A stretch of 64,000 nucleotides of DNA from Phytopseudomonas seleniipraecipitans (GTDB lineage: Bacteria; Pseudomonadota; Gammaproteobacteria; Pseudomonadales; Pseudomonadaceae): assembly GCF_900102335.1 (NCBI RefSeq), contig NZ_FNBM01000007.1:124001-188000 (forward strand), read 5' to 3'. The stretch's first letter is position 1. Each line of letters opens with the position of its first letter. Shown one piece after another: positions 1 to 9,860 of this stretch. A program made the translations under genes and the position numbers. Under the pieces are notes generated by a model, which was not told where the DNA came from, ran no database searches, and saw only the letters and a program-made list of their open reading frames with translations.

Positions 1-157
1 GAGGCTCGTTACCTGCAAACAGGCGAGCGCTTTAAATAAACGGAACCCTTGCCTACCGCCCGTTTACTTACTAAAAGTTACAGGTAGTATGTACGCCGCC
101 ATTTTCCGGGTTGGAAATCGGCTTTAACAAGCAAAAACTTACCCCAAGGGGAACATG

Positions 158-409
158 ATGAACAACGCTCTGAAATTTTCTGCACTGGCTCTGGCCGCAG
201 TTCTGGCTACCGGTTGCAGCAGCGTTACCAAAGAAACCGAAGCTCGCCTGACTGCAACTGAAGACGCAGCAGCACGCGCTCAAGCCCGTGCCGACGAAGC
301 CTACCGCAAGGCTGACGAAGCGCTGGCTGCTGCTCAGAAGGCTCAGCAAACTGCTGACGAAGCCAACGAGCGTGCTCTGCGTATGCTGGAAAAAGCCAGC
401 CGCAAGTAA
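158..409 (+). CDS. oprI: Major outer-membrane lipoprotein OprI (Lpp-like)
   Basis: This 83-residue protein is the Pseudomonas counterpart of Braun lipoprotein. It starts with a short signal peptide and a lipobox ending LATGC, so Cys20 would be lipidated. The rest is an alanine-rich heptad coiled coil, and the C-terminus ends in KASRK, whose terminal lysine is the usual peptidoglycan-linking residue. In the cell it trimerises and tethers the outer membrane to the wall. Two ATGs lie in tandem at 155 and 158. The AAGGGGA ribosome site at 146-152 is better spaced for the second, which also gives the known OprI N-terminus MNN. A strong terminator follows at once, so it is probably a monocistronic, highly expressed gene. 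Confidence 0.97.
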   Translation: MNNALKFSALALAAVLATGCSSVTKETEARLTATEDAAARAQARADEAYRKADEALAAAQKAQQTADEANERALRMLEKASRK

Positions 410-423
410 CAGCTAATGAGCTG

Positions 424-452
424 AAAAAGCCGGCCTATGGGCCGGCTTTTTT
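424..452 (+). terminator. Rho-independent terminator of oprI
   Basis: A GCCGGCC/GGCCGGC stem with a TATG loop is flanked by an A-run on the left and a run of six T on the right. It lies 15 bases after the oprI stop. The flanking A and T runs mean it could work in both directions, also ending the convergent transpeptidase gene. Confidence 0.93.
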
Positions 453-507
453 ATGGGCGTCCGTTATGGGCAGGAGCCTGCGCGAAGACCGTTTATTTGC
501 GGTGGCT

Positions 508-1464
508 TCAGAGCGTCGAAGATTGCGTCTGAATAACGTGATCCTGCGGTGAAGCGATCTCGATTGGCAGACCGTCCTGCGCCGCCACGACCTCGCGTAC
601 CACATCCCAGTCCAGATTCTGCGCGCTAAGGTCAGTGCGCTTGATCAGCGCGTTGGCGACGGCTGCATGCTGGTCGCCGAGCAGCGCGCCCTCTTCTTCG
701 CCCAGCGGCGCGTGGGCTTCCAGATAAACCTTGCCGTTGCTTACGCCGAACTTGTACGGCTCGTTGATGATGCGCACCGGCGTACCCACCGGTACCTTTT
801 CGGCCAACTCAAGCACGTTGTTATTGAGCATGCGAAAACAGCCGTGGCTCACGCGCATGCCAATGCCGAACTTCTTGTTCGAACCGTGGATCAGGTAACC
901 CGGCACTGACAGGGCCATTTTGTAAGGCCCCAGTGGGTTGTCCGGCCCTGGCGGAACGTAGCTGGGCAGCGGGTCGCCTTCGGCAGCATGCTCGTCACGG
1001 ATCGATTGCGGCGGGTACCAGCCGGGATTTGGCGTTTTCGCGGTGATACGCGCGTCGGCAACAGGAGAGCTCCAGCCTTCACGGCCGATCCCCAGCGGAT
1101 ACGTGTAGACCACGTTACGGCCTTTGGGAAAGTAATAGAGGCGGTACTCGGCCAAGTTTATCACGATGCCTTCGCGCGGGCCCGGCGGCAGGATGAAACG
1201 CGTCGGCAACACGATATCGGTGCCCTCACCTGGCAGCCAGGCATCGACGCCCGGATTGGCAGCGACCATTTCCAGATAGCCCAGATCATTGGCAGTACCA
1301 ATATCGGCGAACGTGTCTTCGTAGCGTGCCTTGATCACCTGGATTTCGCCTACCACGTCGTCGCCGAGCGGCGGCAATGGCAGTTCCAACGCGGCGGCAC
1401 TCCCTGCCAGGGAAAAAGCACACAACGACAGACAGCGGGCAAGAGCTGGAGCGCGCAGCGACAT
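508..1464 (-). CDS. L,D-transpeptidase (YkuD family) with LysM-like domain
   Basis: This 318-residue periplasmic enzyme belongs to the ErfK/YbiS/YcfS group, which makes meso-DAP cross-links or attaches lipoproteins to peptidoglycan. An N-terminal signal peptide (about residues 1-25) is followed by a LysM-like stretch (about 45-92) and the YkuD catalytic domain (about 98-234). The active site motif SHGCFR is visible, with His207 and Cys209. I chose the ATG at 1464 because it begins the signal peptide; an in-frame extension upstream has no such feature. It is convergent with oprI, whose product has the C-terminal lysine used by this enzyme class, so a substrate relation is plausible but only inferred. 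It corresponds in position to PA2854 of P. aeruginosa. Confidence 0.93.
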   Translation of the reverse strand: MSLRAPALARCLSLCAFSLAGSAAALELPLPPLGDDVVGEIQVIKARYEDTFADIGTANDLGYLEMVAANPGVDAWLPGEGTDIVLPTRFILPPGPREGIVINLAEYRLYYFPKGRNVVYTYPLGIGREGWSSPVADARITAKTPNPGWYPPQSIRDEHAAEGDPLPSYVPPGPDNPLGPYKMALSVPGYLIHGSNKKFGIGMRVSHGCFRMLNNNVLELAEKVPVGTPVRIINEPYKFGVSNGKVYLEAHAPLGEEEGALLGDQHAAVANALIKRTDLSAQNLDWDVVREVVAAQDGLPIEIASPQDHVIQTQSSTL

Positions 1465-1523
1465 GCGGGAAACCTTCGTAGTGGAGGTGATAGGAAGGAA
1501 CGAATTGTATACCGCTGCCGCGC

Positions 1524-1805
1524 TCAGCGTCCCGGCCATGCGGGCCGCTCGCCGTTTCGCTGGGCGTTCAAGGTAGCCAGGCAGCCTGGGCAGAGCCGCC
1601 GATCCTGCAGCATCTGTCTCTCCAGATCCCGCCACAACGGCTGAGCCGGCAGCAGACCGCCACACAGGGTGCGATCAGCGTAGCCACCCAGCTCCAATTG
1701 GCGAGCAACCAGATGCACGCGTACCTCGCGACAAGCGAACAGGTCGAGCTGTTCGTCGGGCTCGATCAATTGATACGCGTACAGGGACCAGACGGGTCGC
1801 AGCAT
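1524..1805 (-). CDS. Conserved hypothetical protein (PA2855 position)
   Basis: This encodes 93 residues with no signal peptide or membrane segment. A single CPGC pair sits near the C-terminus (about residues 73-76), with a third Cys at about 48, which could bind metal or form a disulfide. A GGAG site lies at good distance before the ATG. It sits between tesA and the transpeptidase on the same strand, matching the place of a conserved Pseudomonas hypothetical gene. I do not recognise a domain. Confidence 0.7.
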   Translation of the reverse strand: MLRPVWSLYAYQLIEPDEQLDLFACREVRVHLVARQLELGGYADRTLCGGLLPAQPLWRDLERQMLQDRRLCPGCLATLNAQRNGERPAWPGR

Positions 1806-1863
1806 GGGGGGCTCCAGAGCGGGGGCGCCACATTAGCCGAAACGCCGCCGGCGGAAAAGCCCG

Positions 1864-2469
1864 TCAGAGCAACGGCTTGAGGGCCGGCCAGACATTCTCG
1901 AGCAGCAACGGCTGCGCCTCTACCGCAGGGTGCACACGGTCATCCTGCATCAGCGCGTCGACACCGCCCACGCCCTCGAGAAGAAACGGCACCAGATGCA
2001 CACTTTTCTCTGCTGCGACATCGTCAAAGACCTTGGCAAACGCCGTGGTGTAACGCTCGCCGTAATTTGGCGGGATACGCATACCCAGCAGCAGCACCTT
2101 GGCGCCAGCCTCGCGGGACGCATCGATCATCGAGGCAAGATTCTGTTGCAATTGCTTGGGTGGCAGGCCGCGCAATCCGTCGTTGCCGCCCAACTCCACA
2201 ATCACCACATCCGGGCTGTGCTCGGCAAGCAGCGCAGGCAGCCTCGCGGCCCCGCCAGCACTGGTGTCGCCGCTGATCGAGGCATTCACCAGCTGATGCT
2301 CGAAACCTTCTTTTTTGAGGCGTTCATCGAGCAGATGAACCCAGCCTTGCCGGGTATCCATGCCAAAAGCCGCACTGATACTATCGCCGACGACCAGCAC
2401 GGTCGCCGCCTGCGCCATCTGGCCCACAAGCAGCAGGCCAAGAACAGCCCCCTTCAATAATGCACGCAT
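1864..2469 (-). CDS. tesA: TesA: periplasmic SGNH esterase / thioesterase / lysophospholipase
   Basis: TesA is a 201-residue multifunctional arylesterase and thioesterase of the periplasm. A signal peptide (residues 1-21) precedes the SGNH-hydrolase blocks: GDSIS with Ser30 (block I), the GGND block at about 94-97, and the D177-x-x-H180 dyad in block V. Length matches the family. The ATG at 2469 is preferred over one at 2481 because it begins the signal peptide exactly as in P. aeruginosa TesA. Its start lies only 10 bases from that of the divergent ybbA gene. In E. coli the same head-to-head arrangement exists, and TesA has been linked to the YbbAP exporter. Confidence 0.95.
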   Translation of the reverse strand: MRALLKGAVLGLLLVGQMAQAATVLVVGDSISAAFGMDTRQGWVHLLDERLKKEGFEHQLVNASISGDTSAGGAARLPALLAEHSPDVVIVELGGNDGLRGLPPKQLQQNLASMIDASREAGAKVLLLGMRIPPNYGERYTTAFAKVFDDVAAEKSVHLVPFLLEGVGGVDALMQDDRVHPAVEAQPLLLENVWPALKPLL

Positions 2470-2479
2470 CGGATTCCTC

Positions 2480-3163
2480 ATGAGCTCTAGCATTCTGTCT
2501 GCGCAGAACCTTAACAAAGTGGTTTCCAGCGCGGAAGGTGAGTTGACCATCCTGCATGACCTTTCCCTGGAATTGGAAAAAGGCGGCAGCCTGGCGATCG
2601 TCGGTAGCTCGGGGTCGGGCAAGTCCACCCTACTCGGCCTGTTGGCCGGGCTCGACCTGCCCAGCAGCGGGCGTATCGTACTGGCCGGCAACGACCTGGG
2701 CAGCCTTGGCGAGGATGAGCGCGCTCGCGTACGCGCCGAACACGTCGGTTTCGTGTTCCAGTCCTTCCAATTGCTCGACAGCCTCAATGCCCTGGAGAAC
2801 GTCATGCTGCCTCTGGAGTTGGAAGGCCGCAGCGATGCCCGCCAGCGTGCCGCGGCGCTGCTCGACCGAGTAGGCCTGGGCGCGCGCCTGAGCCACACCC
2901 CTCGCCAGCTCTCGGGAGGCGAGCAACAGCGCGTGGCCATTGCCCGCGCATTCGCCGCCGATCCCGACGTACTGTTTGCCGATGAGCCGACCGGCAATCT
3001 CGACAGCCACACGGGCGAGCGCATCAGCGACCTGTTGTTCGAGCTGAATCAGGAGCGCGGCGCCACCCTGGTGCTGGTTACCCACGACGAGCGTCTGGCG
3101 GCCCGCTGCCAGCGCCTGATTCGCCTGGAGGGCGGCCATCTCGTCGCACCGGTGAGCGCTTGA
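2480..3163 (+). CDS. ybbA: YbbA-type ABC transporter ATP-binding protein
   Basis: This 227-residue ATPase belongs to the LolD/MacB-like group. Walker A (GSSGSGKST) is at residues 42-50. The signature LSGGEQQR and the Walker B region with ADEPTGNLD follow. The gene starts with an ATG 10 bases from the tesA start and ends in a TGATG overlap with the permease gene, so ATPase and permease are translationally coupled. Together with YbbP it should form a type VII, mechanotransmission-style exporter that moves hydrophobic molecules from the inner membrane toward periplasmic partners such as TesA. Confidence 0.93.
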   Translation: MSSSILSAQNLNKVVSSAEGELTILHDLSLELEKGGSLAIVGSSGSGKSTLLGLLAGLDLPSSGRIVLAGNDLGSLGEDERARVRAEHVGFVFQSFQLLDSLNALENVMLPLELEGRSDARQRAAALLDRVGLGARLSHTPRQLSGGEQQRVAIARAFAADPDVLFADEPTGNLDSHTGERISDLLFELNQERGATLVLVTHDERLAARCQRLIRLEGGHLVAPVSA

Positions 3164-5667
3164 TGAAATCCCTATCCTTCTTCGGCCTGCTATCACTTGC
3201 AGGGCGTCAGCTGCGCCGCGACGCTCGCGCCGGCGAACTGCGTGTACTGTTTTTCGCCTTGCTGATCGCCGTCGCCTCGAGCACGGCCATCGGCTATTTC
3301 GGCGCGCGCCTGAATGAAGGCATGACCTTGCGCGCCACCGAGTTTCTCGGCGCCGACCTGATCCTGCGCGGCAGTTCGCCGGCGGCTGCCGAGCAGATCG
3401 ACGCGGGCAGCTCGCGGGGCCTGGAGCATGCGCAGGTCGTCGAATTTTCCAGCGTGATCGCTACCGACGAAGGCATCCAGCTGGCCAGCGTCAAGGCTGC
3501 GGGCGATGGTTACCCACTGCGCGGCGAATTGAAAAGCGCCGCCGAGCCCTACGCGGAAGAAGTCGTCAGCCAAGGGCCGCGGCCTGGCGAAGCCTGGGCC
3601 GAGGCGAGACTCCTGGCGGCACTCAATCTGAAAACCGGCGACGAAATCGAAGTCGGCGCCAAGACCCTTCGTCTGACCCGCGTGCTCACCTACCTGCCCG
3701 ATGAAGCAGGCGACTTCTACAGCCTGACACCCCACGTGCTGATGCACCTGGACGACTTGCCTGCCACACGCGTGGTGCAACCGGGCAGCCGCGTGCGCTA
3801 CATCGAACAATGGAACGGCCCGAGTGATGCTTTGGCCAGCTACCGCCAGGCCGTCGAACCCACCCTGGCAGCCCACCAGCGTTTCGATGATGCGCGCGAT
3901 GGCAGCCGCAGCGTTGGCGGCGCCCTCGACCGCGCCGAGCGCTACCTCAACCTGGCCAGCCTGGCCGCCGTGCTGCTCGCCGGCGTCGCAGTCGCGCTGT
4001 CCGCCGCCCGCTTCGCCAGCCGCCGCTTCGATGCCAGTGCGCTGCTGCGCTGCCTGGGCTTGTCCCGCCGGCAGGCATTGGGGTTATTCAGCTTGCAGCT
4101 GGCGATTCTCGGACTGGTCGCCAGCCTGAGTGGCGCGCTGCTCGGCTGGCTTGCCCAGCACCTGCTGTTCCATCTGCTGCAGGGCCTGCTTCCTGCGCAG
4201 ATTCCGCCCGGCGGCCTATGGCCGGCGCTGGCAGGCATCGCGACCGGCCTGGTCGCGCTGGCCGGCTTTGCGCTGCCGCCGTTGGCAGCCCTGGGACGTG
4301 TGCCGCCATTGCGGGTGCTGCGTCGCGACATGCTGCCGGTACCGGCCAGTTCCTGGATGGTCTATGGCACCGCCCTGCTCGCCCTCGGGCTGATCATGTG
4401 GCGCTTGAGTCTTGATCTGCCGCTGACGCTGGCCTTGCTCGGCGGCGGCCTGATTACCGCGCTGCTGCTCGGTGGTCTGTTGCTGCTTGGCTTACAAAGC
4501 CTGCGCCGTCTGCTGGCACGCGCCTCGCTGCCATGGCGCCTGGGCCTTGGCCAACTGCTCCGTCGGCCGCTGGCTGCTGCCGGGCAATCGTTGGCCTTCG
4601 GCCTCATTCTGCTGGCCATGGCGCTGATCGCTCTGTTGCGCGGCGAACTGCTGGACACCTGGCAAGATCAGTTGCCTGCCGATGCGCCCAATCATTTCGC
4701 GCTCAACATCTTGCCTGCCGAGCGCGATGCCTTCGCCACACGCCTGGCAGAACTTTCGCCGCACCCTGCGCCGCTCTATCCGGTGGTGCCGGGCCGACTG
4801 GTCCTGGTCAATGGTGACCCGGTTCGCCAATACGTCAGCAAGGATTCCCGCGGCGAACGCGCCGTACGCCGTGACCTGAGCCTTACCTGGGGTGCGGACT
4901 TGCCCGAGGGTAATACCTTGACCGCGGGCCAGTGGTGGACGGGCGAAAAAGGTCAGGAGCTGCCCGGCGTATCGATAGAAGACGAATTGGCGCAGAGCCT
5001 GCAGATCAAGCTGGGTGACCGGCTGACGTTCACGGTTGGCGGCGTCAACCGCGACGCCCAGGTAACCAGCCTGCGTACGGTTGACTGGAACAACTTCCAG
5101 CCCAACTTCTTCATGATCTTCGAGCCTGGCACCCTGCAAGATCTGCCGGTCACTTACCTGACCAGTTTCTACCTGCCGCCGCAGCAGGAGCGCCAGCTGG
5201 TCGAGCTGTCACGGGCGTTCCCCTCGGTCACCTTGCTGCAGGTGGAAGCGCTGCTCAATCAGCTACGCAGCATCCTCGCCCAAGTCACCATCGCCATCGA
5301 GTTCGTGCTGCTCTTCGTTCTTGCGGCGGGCTTGGCGGTGCTGTTCGCCGGGCTGCAATCGACACTGGACGAACGCATTCACCAGGGCGCACTGCTTCGC
5401 GCGCTGGGTGCCGAGCGCAAACTGCTGATTCATGCACGCCGTGCCGAGTTCGGCCTGCTGGGTGCGACCAGCGGCCTGCTGGCTGCCCTTGGCTGCGAGC
5501 TGGTCAGCTTCCTGCTATATCGCTTCGCCTTCCAGATGGAATGGCAACCGCATCCATGGCTATTGGTGCTGCCTTTGATCGGCGCCCTTCTGGTCGCTAC
5601 CGCAGGCGTGCTGGGAACGCGGCGTTCACTGGACGCCAGCCCACTGACCGTTCTGCGCGAGGGTTGA
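3163..5667 (+). CDS. ybbP: YbbP-type FtsX-like permease
   Basis: This large inner-membrane permease has 834 residues. One transmembrane helix near residues 25-45 is followed by a periplasmic domain. A block of helices lies in the middle (about 260-480), then a second periplasmic domain, then three C-terminal helices typical of FtsX folds (about 700-825). The double FtsX layout is that of E. coli YbbP. The ATG at 3163 overlaps the ybbA stop codon (TGATG). A TTG lies one codon upstream but adds nothing. Confidence 0.92.
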   Translation: MKSLSFFGLLSLAGRQLRRDARAGELRVLFFALLIAVASSTAIGYFGARLNEGMTLRATEFLGADLILRGSSPAAAEQIDAGSSRGLEHAQVVEFSSVIATDEGIQLASVKAAGDGYPLRGELKSAAEPYAEEVVSQGPRPGEAWAEARLLAALNLKTGDEIEVGAKTLRLTRVLTYLPDEAGDFYSLTPHVLMHLDDLPATRVVQPGSRVRYIEQWNGPSDALASYRQAVEPTLAAHQRFDDARDGSRSVGGALDRAERYLNLASLAAVLLAGVAVALSAARFASRRFDASALLRCLGLSRRQALGLFSLQLAILGLVASLSGALLGWLAQHLLFHLLQGLLPAQIPPGGLWPALAGIATGLVALAGFALPPLAALGRVPPLRVLRRDMLPVPASSWMVYGTALLALGLIMWRLSLDLPLTLALLGGGLITALLLGGLLLLGLQSLRRLLARASLPWRLGLGQLLRRPLAAAGQSLAFGLILLAMALIALLRGELLDTWQDQLPADAPNHFALNILPAERDAFATRLAELSPHPAPLYPVVPGRLVLVNGDPVRQYVSKDSRGERAVRRDLSLTWGADLPEGNTLTAGQWWTGEKGQELPGVSIEDELAQSLQIKLGDRLTFTVGGVNRDAQVTSLRTVDWNNFQPNFFMIFEPGTLQDLPVTYLTSFYLPPQQERQLVELSRAFPSVTLLQVEALLNQLRSILAQVTIAIEFVLLFVLAAGLAVLFAGLQSTLDERIHQGALLRALGAERKLLIHARRAEFGLLGATSGLLAALGCELVSFLLYRFAFQMEWQPHPWLLVLPLIGALLVATAGVLGTRRSLDASPLTVLREG

Positions 5668-5700
5668 TAGACTTGTCGCCCGTACCCGACTGAGCCCAGC

Positions 5701-6198
5701 ATGAGCCGATACCGCCCACCCCGCGCCGCCGGAACGCCCCTCATCACCCCCGAAGGTGAGGCGCGTTTACGTGCTGAATTGCATGAACTCTGGCATGTGC
5801 GTCGCCCCGAGGTAACCCGCTCGGTCAGCGAAGCCGCGGCCCAGGGCGATCGCTCGGAGAACGCCGAGTACACCTACGGCAAAAAAATGCTGCGGGAAAT
5901 CGACGGCCGCGTGCGCTTTCTCACCAAGCGCCTGGAGAAGCTCAAGGTGGTCGACACGCGCCCAAGTGATCCGAACAAGGTGTATTTCGGCGCCTGGGTA
6001 ACAGTGGAAGACGAGGACGGCAATGCCTCGCGCTACCGTATCGTTGGCCCCGACGAACTTGACCTCAAACTTGGCCTGATCAGCATAGACTCACCGCTGG
6101 CCCGTGCGCTTATCGGTAAGGGCCTGGATGCGGAGGTGCGTGTGCAGACGCCGACCGGCGACAAGTTCTGGTACGTCATCGCCATCGATTATCCCTGA
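5701..6198 (+). CDS. greB: Transcription elongation factor GreB
   Basis: GreB is a 165-residue transcript-cleavage factor that rescues backtracked RNA polymerase through its secondary channel. The N-terminal coiled coil carries the acidic tip region GDRSENAEY, which coordinates the catalytic magnesium (about residues 50-58). The C-terminal FKBP-like domain begins near residue 85 ([11 protein letters not shown]). The length and the basic N-terminus favour GreB over GreA. It starts 33 bases after the ybbP stop and may be co-transcribed with it. The same order is found around PA2859. Confidence 0.93.
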   Translation: MSRYRPPRAAGTPLITPEGEARLRAELHELWHVRRPEVTRSVSEAAAQGDRSENAEYTYGKKMLREIDGRVRFLTKRLEKLKVVDTRPSDPNKVYFGAWVTVEDEDGNASRYRIVGPDELDLKLGLISIDSPLARALIGKGLDAEVRVQTPTGDKFWYVIAIDYP

Positions 6199-6200
6199 GT

Positions 6201-6500
6201 TCAGCGCAGGGTGATCAGCCCCTGACGAGCGATCCGCGTCAATTGGCCGAGTGCTTCGGCGCTGGGCCGCTGCAGCACGGCAAAATCGAAACTGTCGTCG
6301 GCGAAGCGTTGCAGCGACTCGCCCTCTTCGGCGAACTGCACCAGAAAGGCACGCTGACCAGAGCGACGGCTGGGCCAGCCGTCGAGATAGCGCAACAGCG
6401 TCGGCTGGTGAGTACCGCCGAGTAGAATGCGTGGGTTGCGTCGGATCAAGCCGGTGGTGATAGGAGCGATACGAATTTGCGTGGCCTGGATGCAGGTCAT
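6201..6500 (-). CDS. Conserved hypothetical protein (PA2860 position)
   Basis: This encodes 99 residues, convergent with greB and with only two bases between the stops. The sequence is globular without a signal peptide or clear membrane helix. I recognise no family motif. Position and size match a conserved hypothetical gene in the P. aeruginosa order, which is the main support for it being real. Upstream, 6501-6720 holds no convincing gene. Confidence 0.6.
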   Translation of the reverse strand: MTCIQATQIRIAPITTGLIRRNPRILLGGTHQPTLLRYLDGWPSRRSGQRAFLVQFAEEGESLQRFADDSFDFAVLQRPSAEALGQLTRIARQGLITLR

Positions 6501-6678
6501 GGGTGTTTGTCTCCGCCTCGAGAATCCCGCTGGGCAGCGGTGAGAGGCAACACCGAACCAGCGCTTTAGCGGAATTTCGAGACTCGTTCAAGAATCCCTC
6601 AGGCGCCCCGCAAGTAGCTGTTTAAATCGGCGCAGGTAGTAATCCTAGAGAGTCCACGATCACTCTGTCAATAACCAA

Positions 6679-6702
6679 GAAAGCCCGCATCAGCGGGCTT
6701 TC
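6679..6702 (-). terminator. Hairpin terminator downstream of the DoxX gene
   Basis: A perfect 10-base-pair stem, GAAAGCCCGC with GCGGGCTTTC, has an ATCA loop. It lies 17 bases past the DoxX stop on the minus strand. The A/T ends of the stem give it intrinsic-terminator character, although the T-tract is short. Confidence 0.75.
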
Positions 6703-6719
6703 CAGAGGCTTGAAGCTGT

Positions 6720-7154
6720 TTAGCCGGCGATGCGTTTGTCCAGCGACAAACGGCCAGCGCCTTCGACCAACAGTGCCAGCGTGGCAGCCATCAGCGCCAG
6801 TGCAAACTCGTAACCGTTGTCGGCCATGAACAAACCGTTACTGATGTGCACGGAGAAAATCGCCACCACCAGGGTAAAGGTCAACGCTACCGCCGCGGGG
6901 CGTACCAGCAAGCCGACAATCAGCGCCAGACCGCCGAAGAACTCGGCACTGCCGGCCATCAATGCCATTAGATAGCCCGGCGCCAGGCCGATGCTCTCCA
7001 TCCACTGCGCCACGCCCTCCAGGCCATAGCCACCAAACCAGCCGAACAGTTTCTGCGAACCGTGGGCGACGAAGATGATGCCCACCAGTACCCGAAGGAT
7101 GGTGAGGCCGTAACCGGCACGGGTGGTTGCCAAAGTTTTGATGAAAGCGTTCAT
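6720..7154 (-). CDS. DoxX family membrane protein
   Basis: This 144-residue DoxX/DUF417-like inner-membrane protein has four predicted helices. The GLTILRVLVG and GSQKLFGWFGG region near the N-terminus is characteristic of the family. Members have been linked to redox or thiosulfate-quinone roles, but a specific function cannot be read here. The ATG at 7154 has an AAAGGA site at good spacing; a GTG-like extension to 7172 is less likely. It stands alone, with a terminator downstream and an AT-rich 97-base gap upstream that probably holds its promoter. Confidence 0.87.
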   Translation of the reverse strand: MNAFIKTLATTRAGYGLTILRVLVGIIFVAHGSQKLFGWFGGYGLEGVAQWMESIGLAPGYLMALMAGSAEFFGGLALIVGLLVRPAAVALTFTLVVAIFSVHISNGLFMADNGYEFALALMAATLALLVEGAGRLSLDKRIAG

Positions 7155-7251
7155 GGGGCGAGTCCTTTGCATGGGTGAGATGGCGCCATATTAATTCAAT
7201 TTATAAATATAAAGATTGAATAAAACGGCTAAAATAAATCTATTATTTCGA

Positions 7252-8655
7252 TCATTTATGCATGCTCACTGCAGGCTCCAGTGAATAGCGCTCGCGCGCG
7301 TAAGCCAGGTAGTACTTGTTAACCGCATTGACGTAACTGACCACACCCATGCCGAGCTCCTCCATGGCGACCCTTTCCACCTGAAAAAACCACTGATCCG
7401 GGTTCAAGCCACGCCTGCGGGCTTCGGCGCGCAGGCTTTGCACCCGCTGCGGCCCGAGGTTGTAACCGGCCAGGACGAAGGCCATGCGTTCTCGCTCGTT
7501 CAAGCGCGGGCTGTTGAAGAAGCTGCGGCGAATTTTGGCCAGATACTTGGCGCTTGCCTGCACATTGTTTTCCACTTTGGAAATATCCCCGACGCCAACA
7601 CTGCGTGCGGCTGCCGGGGTAATTTGCATCAGCCCGGTGGCACCGCTACTGCCCCGCGCGCTCGGATCAAGGGTCGACTCCTTGAATGCCAAAGCGGCCA
7701 GCGCCAGCCAGTCGAAGTCGTGCTGTGCGGCATAGCGCTGCAGCACCGGGCGAACACGCTCCAAGCGCTGGCGCTCAGTGCGGCCCATGGGTGAATGCAC
7801 TTTGTAGAGCCGCCGGTAGACGCGCTGGAAGGCGGCATCCTGATCATCAGGCACGCGGTAACCGTCAAGAAATCGGTCGACGCTGGCGCTGAGCATCGGC
7901 GCATCGGGACGCATGTACCAACGCATGTCGCCCTGATCATCGAGCACCATGTGCCGATCGACACGCAGCTTGGGCATCACTTTGGCCCAGCGCTCGGCGA
8001 TATGCAGCTCGACGGCGGTGAAGTCGAAGATGCCGGCCTGGACCATCTCCAGCACATCCTCGACGGCAAGGGTCGGGTCTACCCACTCGACCACGATTGG
8101 CGGCAGTTTGCGCTCCTGGAGCCGCAGATTGATGCCATGCAGGGCGTCTTTGGCGATGCTGCCCGCCGGTAGCGACAGACTTCGCCCGGCCAGTTGCTCG
8201 AGGCGCTGATAGCGCCGATTACCCTTCCGCGCCACGATCACCACGGGCACGTCACGGCGGATTGCTTCGCTGGCGATGACATGCATGCCGCCCTTGCTGC
8301 TGAGCAACTCACCGGGCGCTACCAGATCGCCTTCGCCACGCTGCAAGGCGGCGAGCAACTGATCCTTAGCCTTGGGGATTATCTTCAGACGCAGATTGCG
8401 TCCATCGCGCGCGTTGCGATTGAGATACTGCTCCAGCGCACGCAGGCGCTGATATTCAACGCCGATACTCTGGCCCTTGACCTCGCCGGAACTGTTACGG
8501 CTCTGATTGACGAGTACCCGCAGCTCACTGCTCTTGCGGATGCCGGGTAGGTCGCGCACTGCTGCGGGCTTAGTCACTTCGACCGGGCCGGCAATGCGCG
8601 CGACTGCCGAGATGGGCAGCGAGAGCAACAGGCACAGCACGAAAAGGACACGCAA
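7252..8655 (-). CDS. mltF2: Membrane-bound lytic transglycosylase, MltF type (PA2865/MltF2-like)
   Basis: This is a 467-residue two-domain periplasmic enzyme. A signal peptide is followed by a periplasmic-binding-protein-like domain (about residues 45-270) and a C-terminal SLT lytic transglycosylase domain (about 300-445). The catalytic glutamate lies in the motif AFKEST, followed by SGATGLMQI and later AYNLGPQRV. It cleaves glycan strands to 1,6-anhydro-muropeptides. I place the start at a TTG (8655) because a GGAG site precedes it by about 7 bases and it begins a clean signal peptide. An ATG at 8730 would put 25 extra residues before the hydrophobic core. The TatD gene is divergent. Confidence 0.9.
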   Translation of the reverse strand: MRVLFVLCLLLSLPISAVARIAGPVEVTKPAAVRDLPGIRKSSELRVLVNQSRNSSGEVKGQSIGVEYQRLRALEQYLNRNARDGRNLRLKIIPKAKDQLLAALQRGEGDLVAPGELLSSKGGMHVIASEAIRRDVPVVIVARKGNRRYQRLEQLAGRSLSLPAGSIAKDALHGINLRLQERKLPPIVVEWVDPTLAVEDVLEMVQAGIFDFTAVELHIAERWAKVMPKLRVDRHMVLDDQGDMRWYMRPDAPMLSASVDRFLDGYRVPDDQDAAFQRVYRRLYKVHSPMGRTERQRLERVRPVLQRYAAQHDFDWLALAALAFKESTLDPSARGSSGATGLMQITPAAARSVGVGDISKVENNVQASAKYLAKIRRSFFNSPRLNERERMAFVLAGYNLGPQRVQSLRAEARRRGLNPDQWFFQVERVAMEELGMGVVSYVNAVNKYYLAYARERYSLEPAVSMHK

Positions 8656-8863
8656 TATCGACGCTCCGGTGGCAAGGGCCTGCACAAAGCCCGTGGCAAT
8701 CAGCCAAACGCTGGGCGCGGAGGGTCGCACAGCCGTAGTTCTGACGCCAATTATTGTTGATTTAACATCAATAAAACCTTACAACTCTTTGTAATTGTTG
8801 GCTTTTAATAGGAAATTAAAAGCTCTGCTATGCTGCGCCCCTCACGTTCGGCAAGGTCACACC

Positions 8864-9700
8864 ATGCAACTCATCGACATCGGCGTCAATCTGACTCACG
8901 AAAGCTTCAATGATCGGCGCGAGGCGCTGCTTGAGCGAGCCTATGAGGCGGGCGTCTGTCAATTGGTGCTGACCGGCACCAGCCTGACGGAAAGTGACCA
9001 CGCGCTGGGCCTGTGCCAGCAGTTGGACGACCGTGGTGATCGGCTGTTCAGTACCGCCGGTGTGCACCCCCACGACGCCAAGAACTGGAGCAGCGACGAC
9101 GCGCGGCACCTTCGCGCTTTGCTGTCTGAACCACAGGTAAAAGCTGTCGGCGAATGCGGCTTGGACTTCAACCGCGACTTCTCGCCGCGGCCCCTGCAGG
9201 AAAAAGCCCTGGAAGAGCAGTTGAGCCTGGCGGTGGATCTGCAGATGCCGGTGTTCCTGCACGAGCGCGATGCCCATCCGCGTTTCGTACAGATTTTGCG
9301 CAACTACCGGGATAGCTTACCGGCGGCAGTGGTGCATTGTTTTACTGGCGAGCAACGCGCGTTGTTCGATTATCTGGACCTGGATCTGCACATCGGCATT
9401 ACCGGCTGGATCTGCGATGAGCGCCGCGGCGCGCACCTGCATCCGTTGGTCAGGGACATTCCCGCCGGACGCCTGATGTTGGAAAGCGATGCTCCCTATC
9501 TGTTGCCCCGTAGCCTGCGGCCAAAGCCGAAAAATGGTCGTAATGAGCCCGCTTTTCTGGGCGAGGTGTTGCGCGAGGTGGCGCTTCATCGCCAGGAAAG
9601 CGAAGAACAGGTCGCCGCACACACCACCGCCTGTGCCCGCGCCTTTTTCGGGCTGCCTTCCATCGTTGAGCGGACCGGAGAGCGTGAAGACGACAGATAG
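8864..9700 (+). CDS. TatD family metal-dependent hydrolase / DNase
   Basis: This 278-residue TIM-barrel metallohydrolase has the expected motifs: an N-terminal variant of the DxHxH site reading [40 protein letters not shown] and LESDAPYL near the C-terminus. The family includes 3'-5' exonucleases and D-aminoacyl-tRNA deacylase-like enzymes. The first motif lacks the usual second His of canonical TatD and has Asn-Leu-Thr-His instead, as seen in the TatD/YjjV branch. Start ATG at 8864 is chosen because family homology begins exactly there. The 23 upstream in-frame codons are intergenic. Confidence 0.9.
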   Translation: MQLIDIGVNLTHESFNDRREALLERAYEAGVCQLVLTGTSLTESDHALGLCQQLDDRGDRLFSTAGVHPHDAKNWSSDDARHLRALLSEPQVKAVGECGLDFNRDFSPRPLQEKALEEQLSLAVDLQMPVFLHERDAHPRFVQILRNYRDSLPAAVVHCFTGEQRALFDYLDLDLHIGITGWICDERRGAHLHPLVRDIPAGRLMLESDAPYLLPRSLRPKPKNGRNEPAFLGEVLREVALHRQESEEQVAAHTTACARAFFGLPSIVERTGEREDDR

Positions 9701-9860
9701 GCGTTCAAGCCCGCCAACAAGCCCACTTGCACCGAATACTCGTGCGTTGTGCAGCTGGCCTCCCCTCGGGCGTTGATTCACGTCAACGGATAGTTGCCAG
9801 CTGCGTGAAACAATGATGGCGCCTTGCTAGCACCTTCATTCACGTCGAGAGCAATAAAAC

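Noticed and set aside
988..1644. 218-codon frame on the plus strand
   Set aside because: Antisense to the L,D-transpeptidase gene, with no ribosome site and a composition typical of GC-rich shadow frames.
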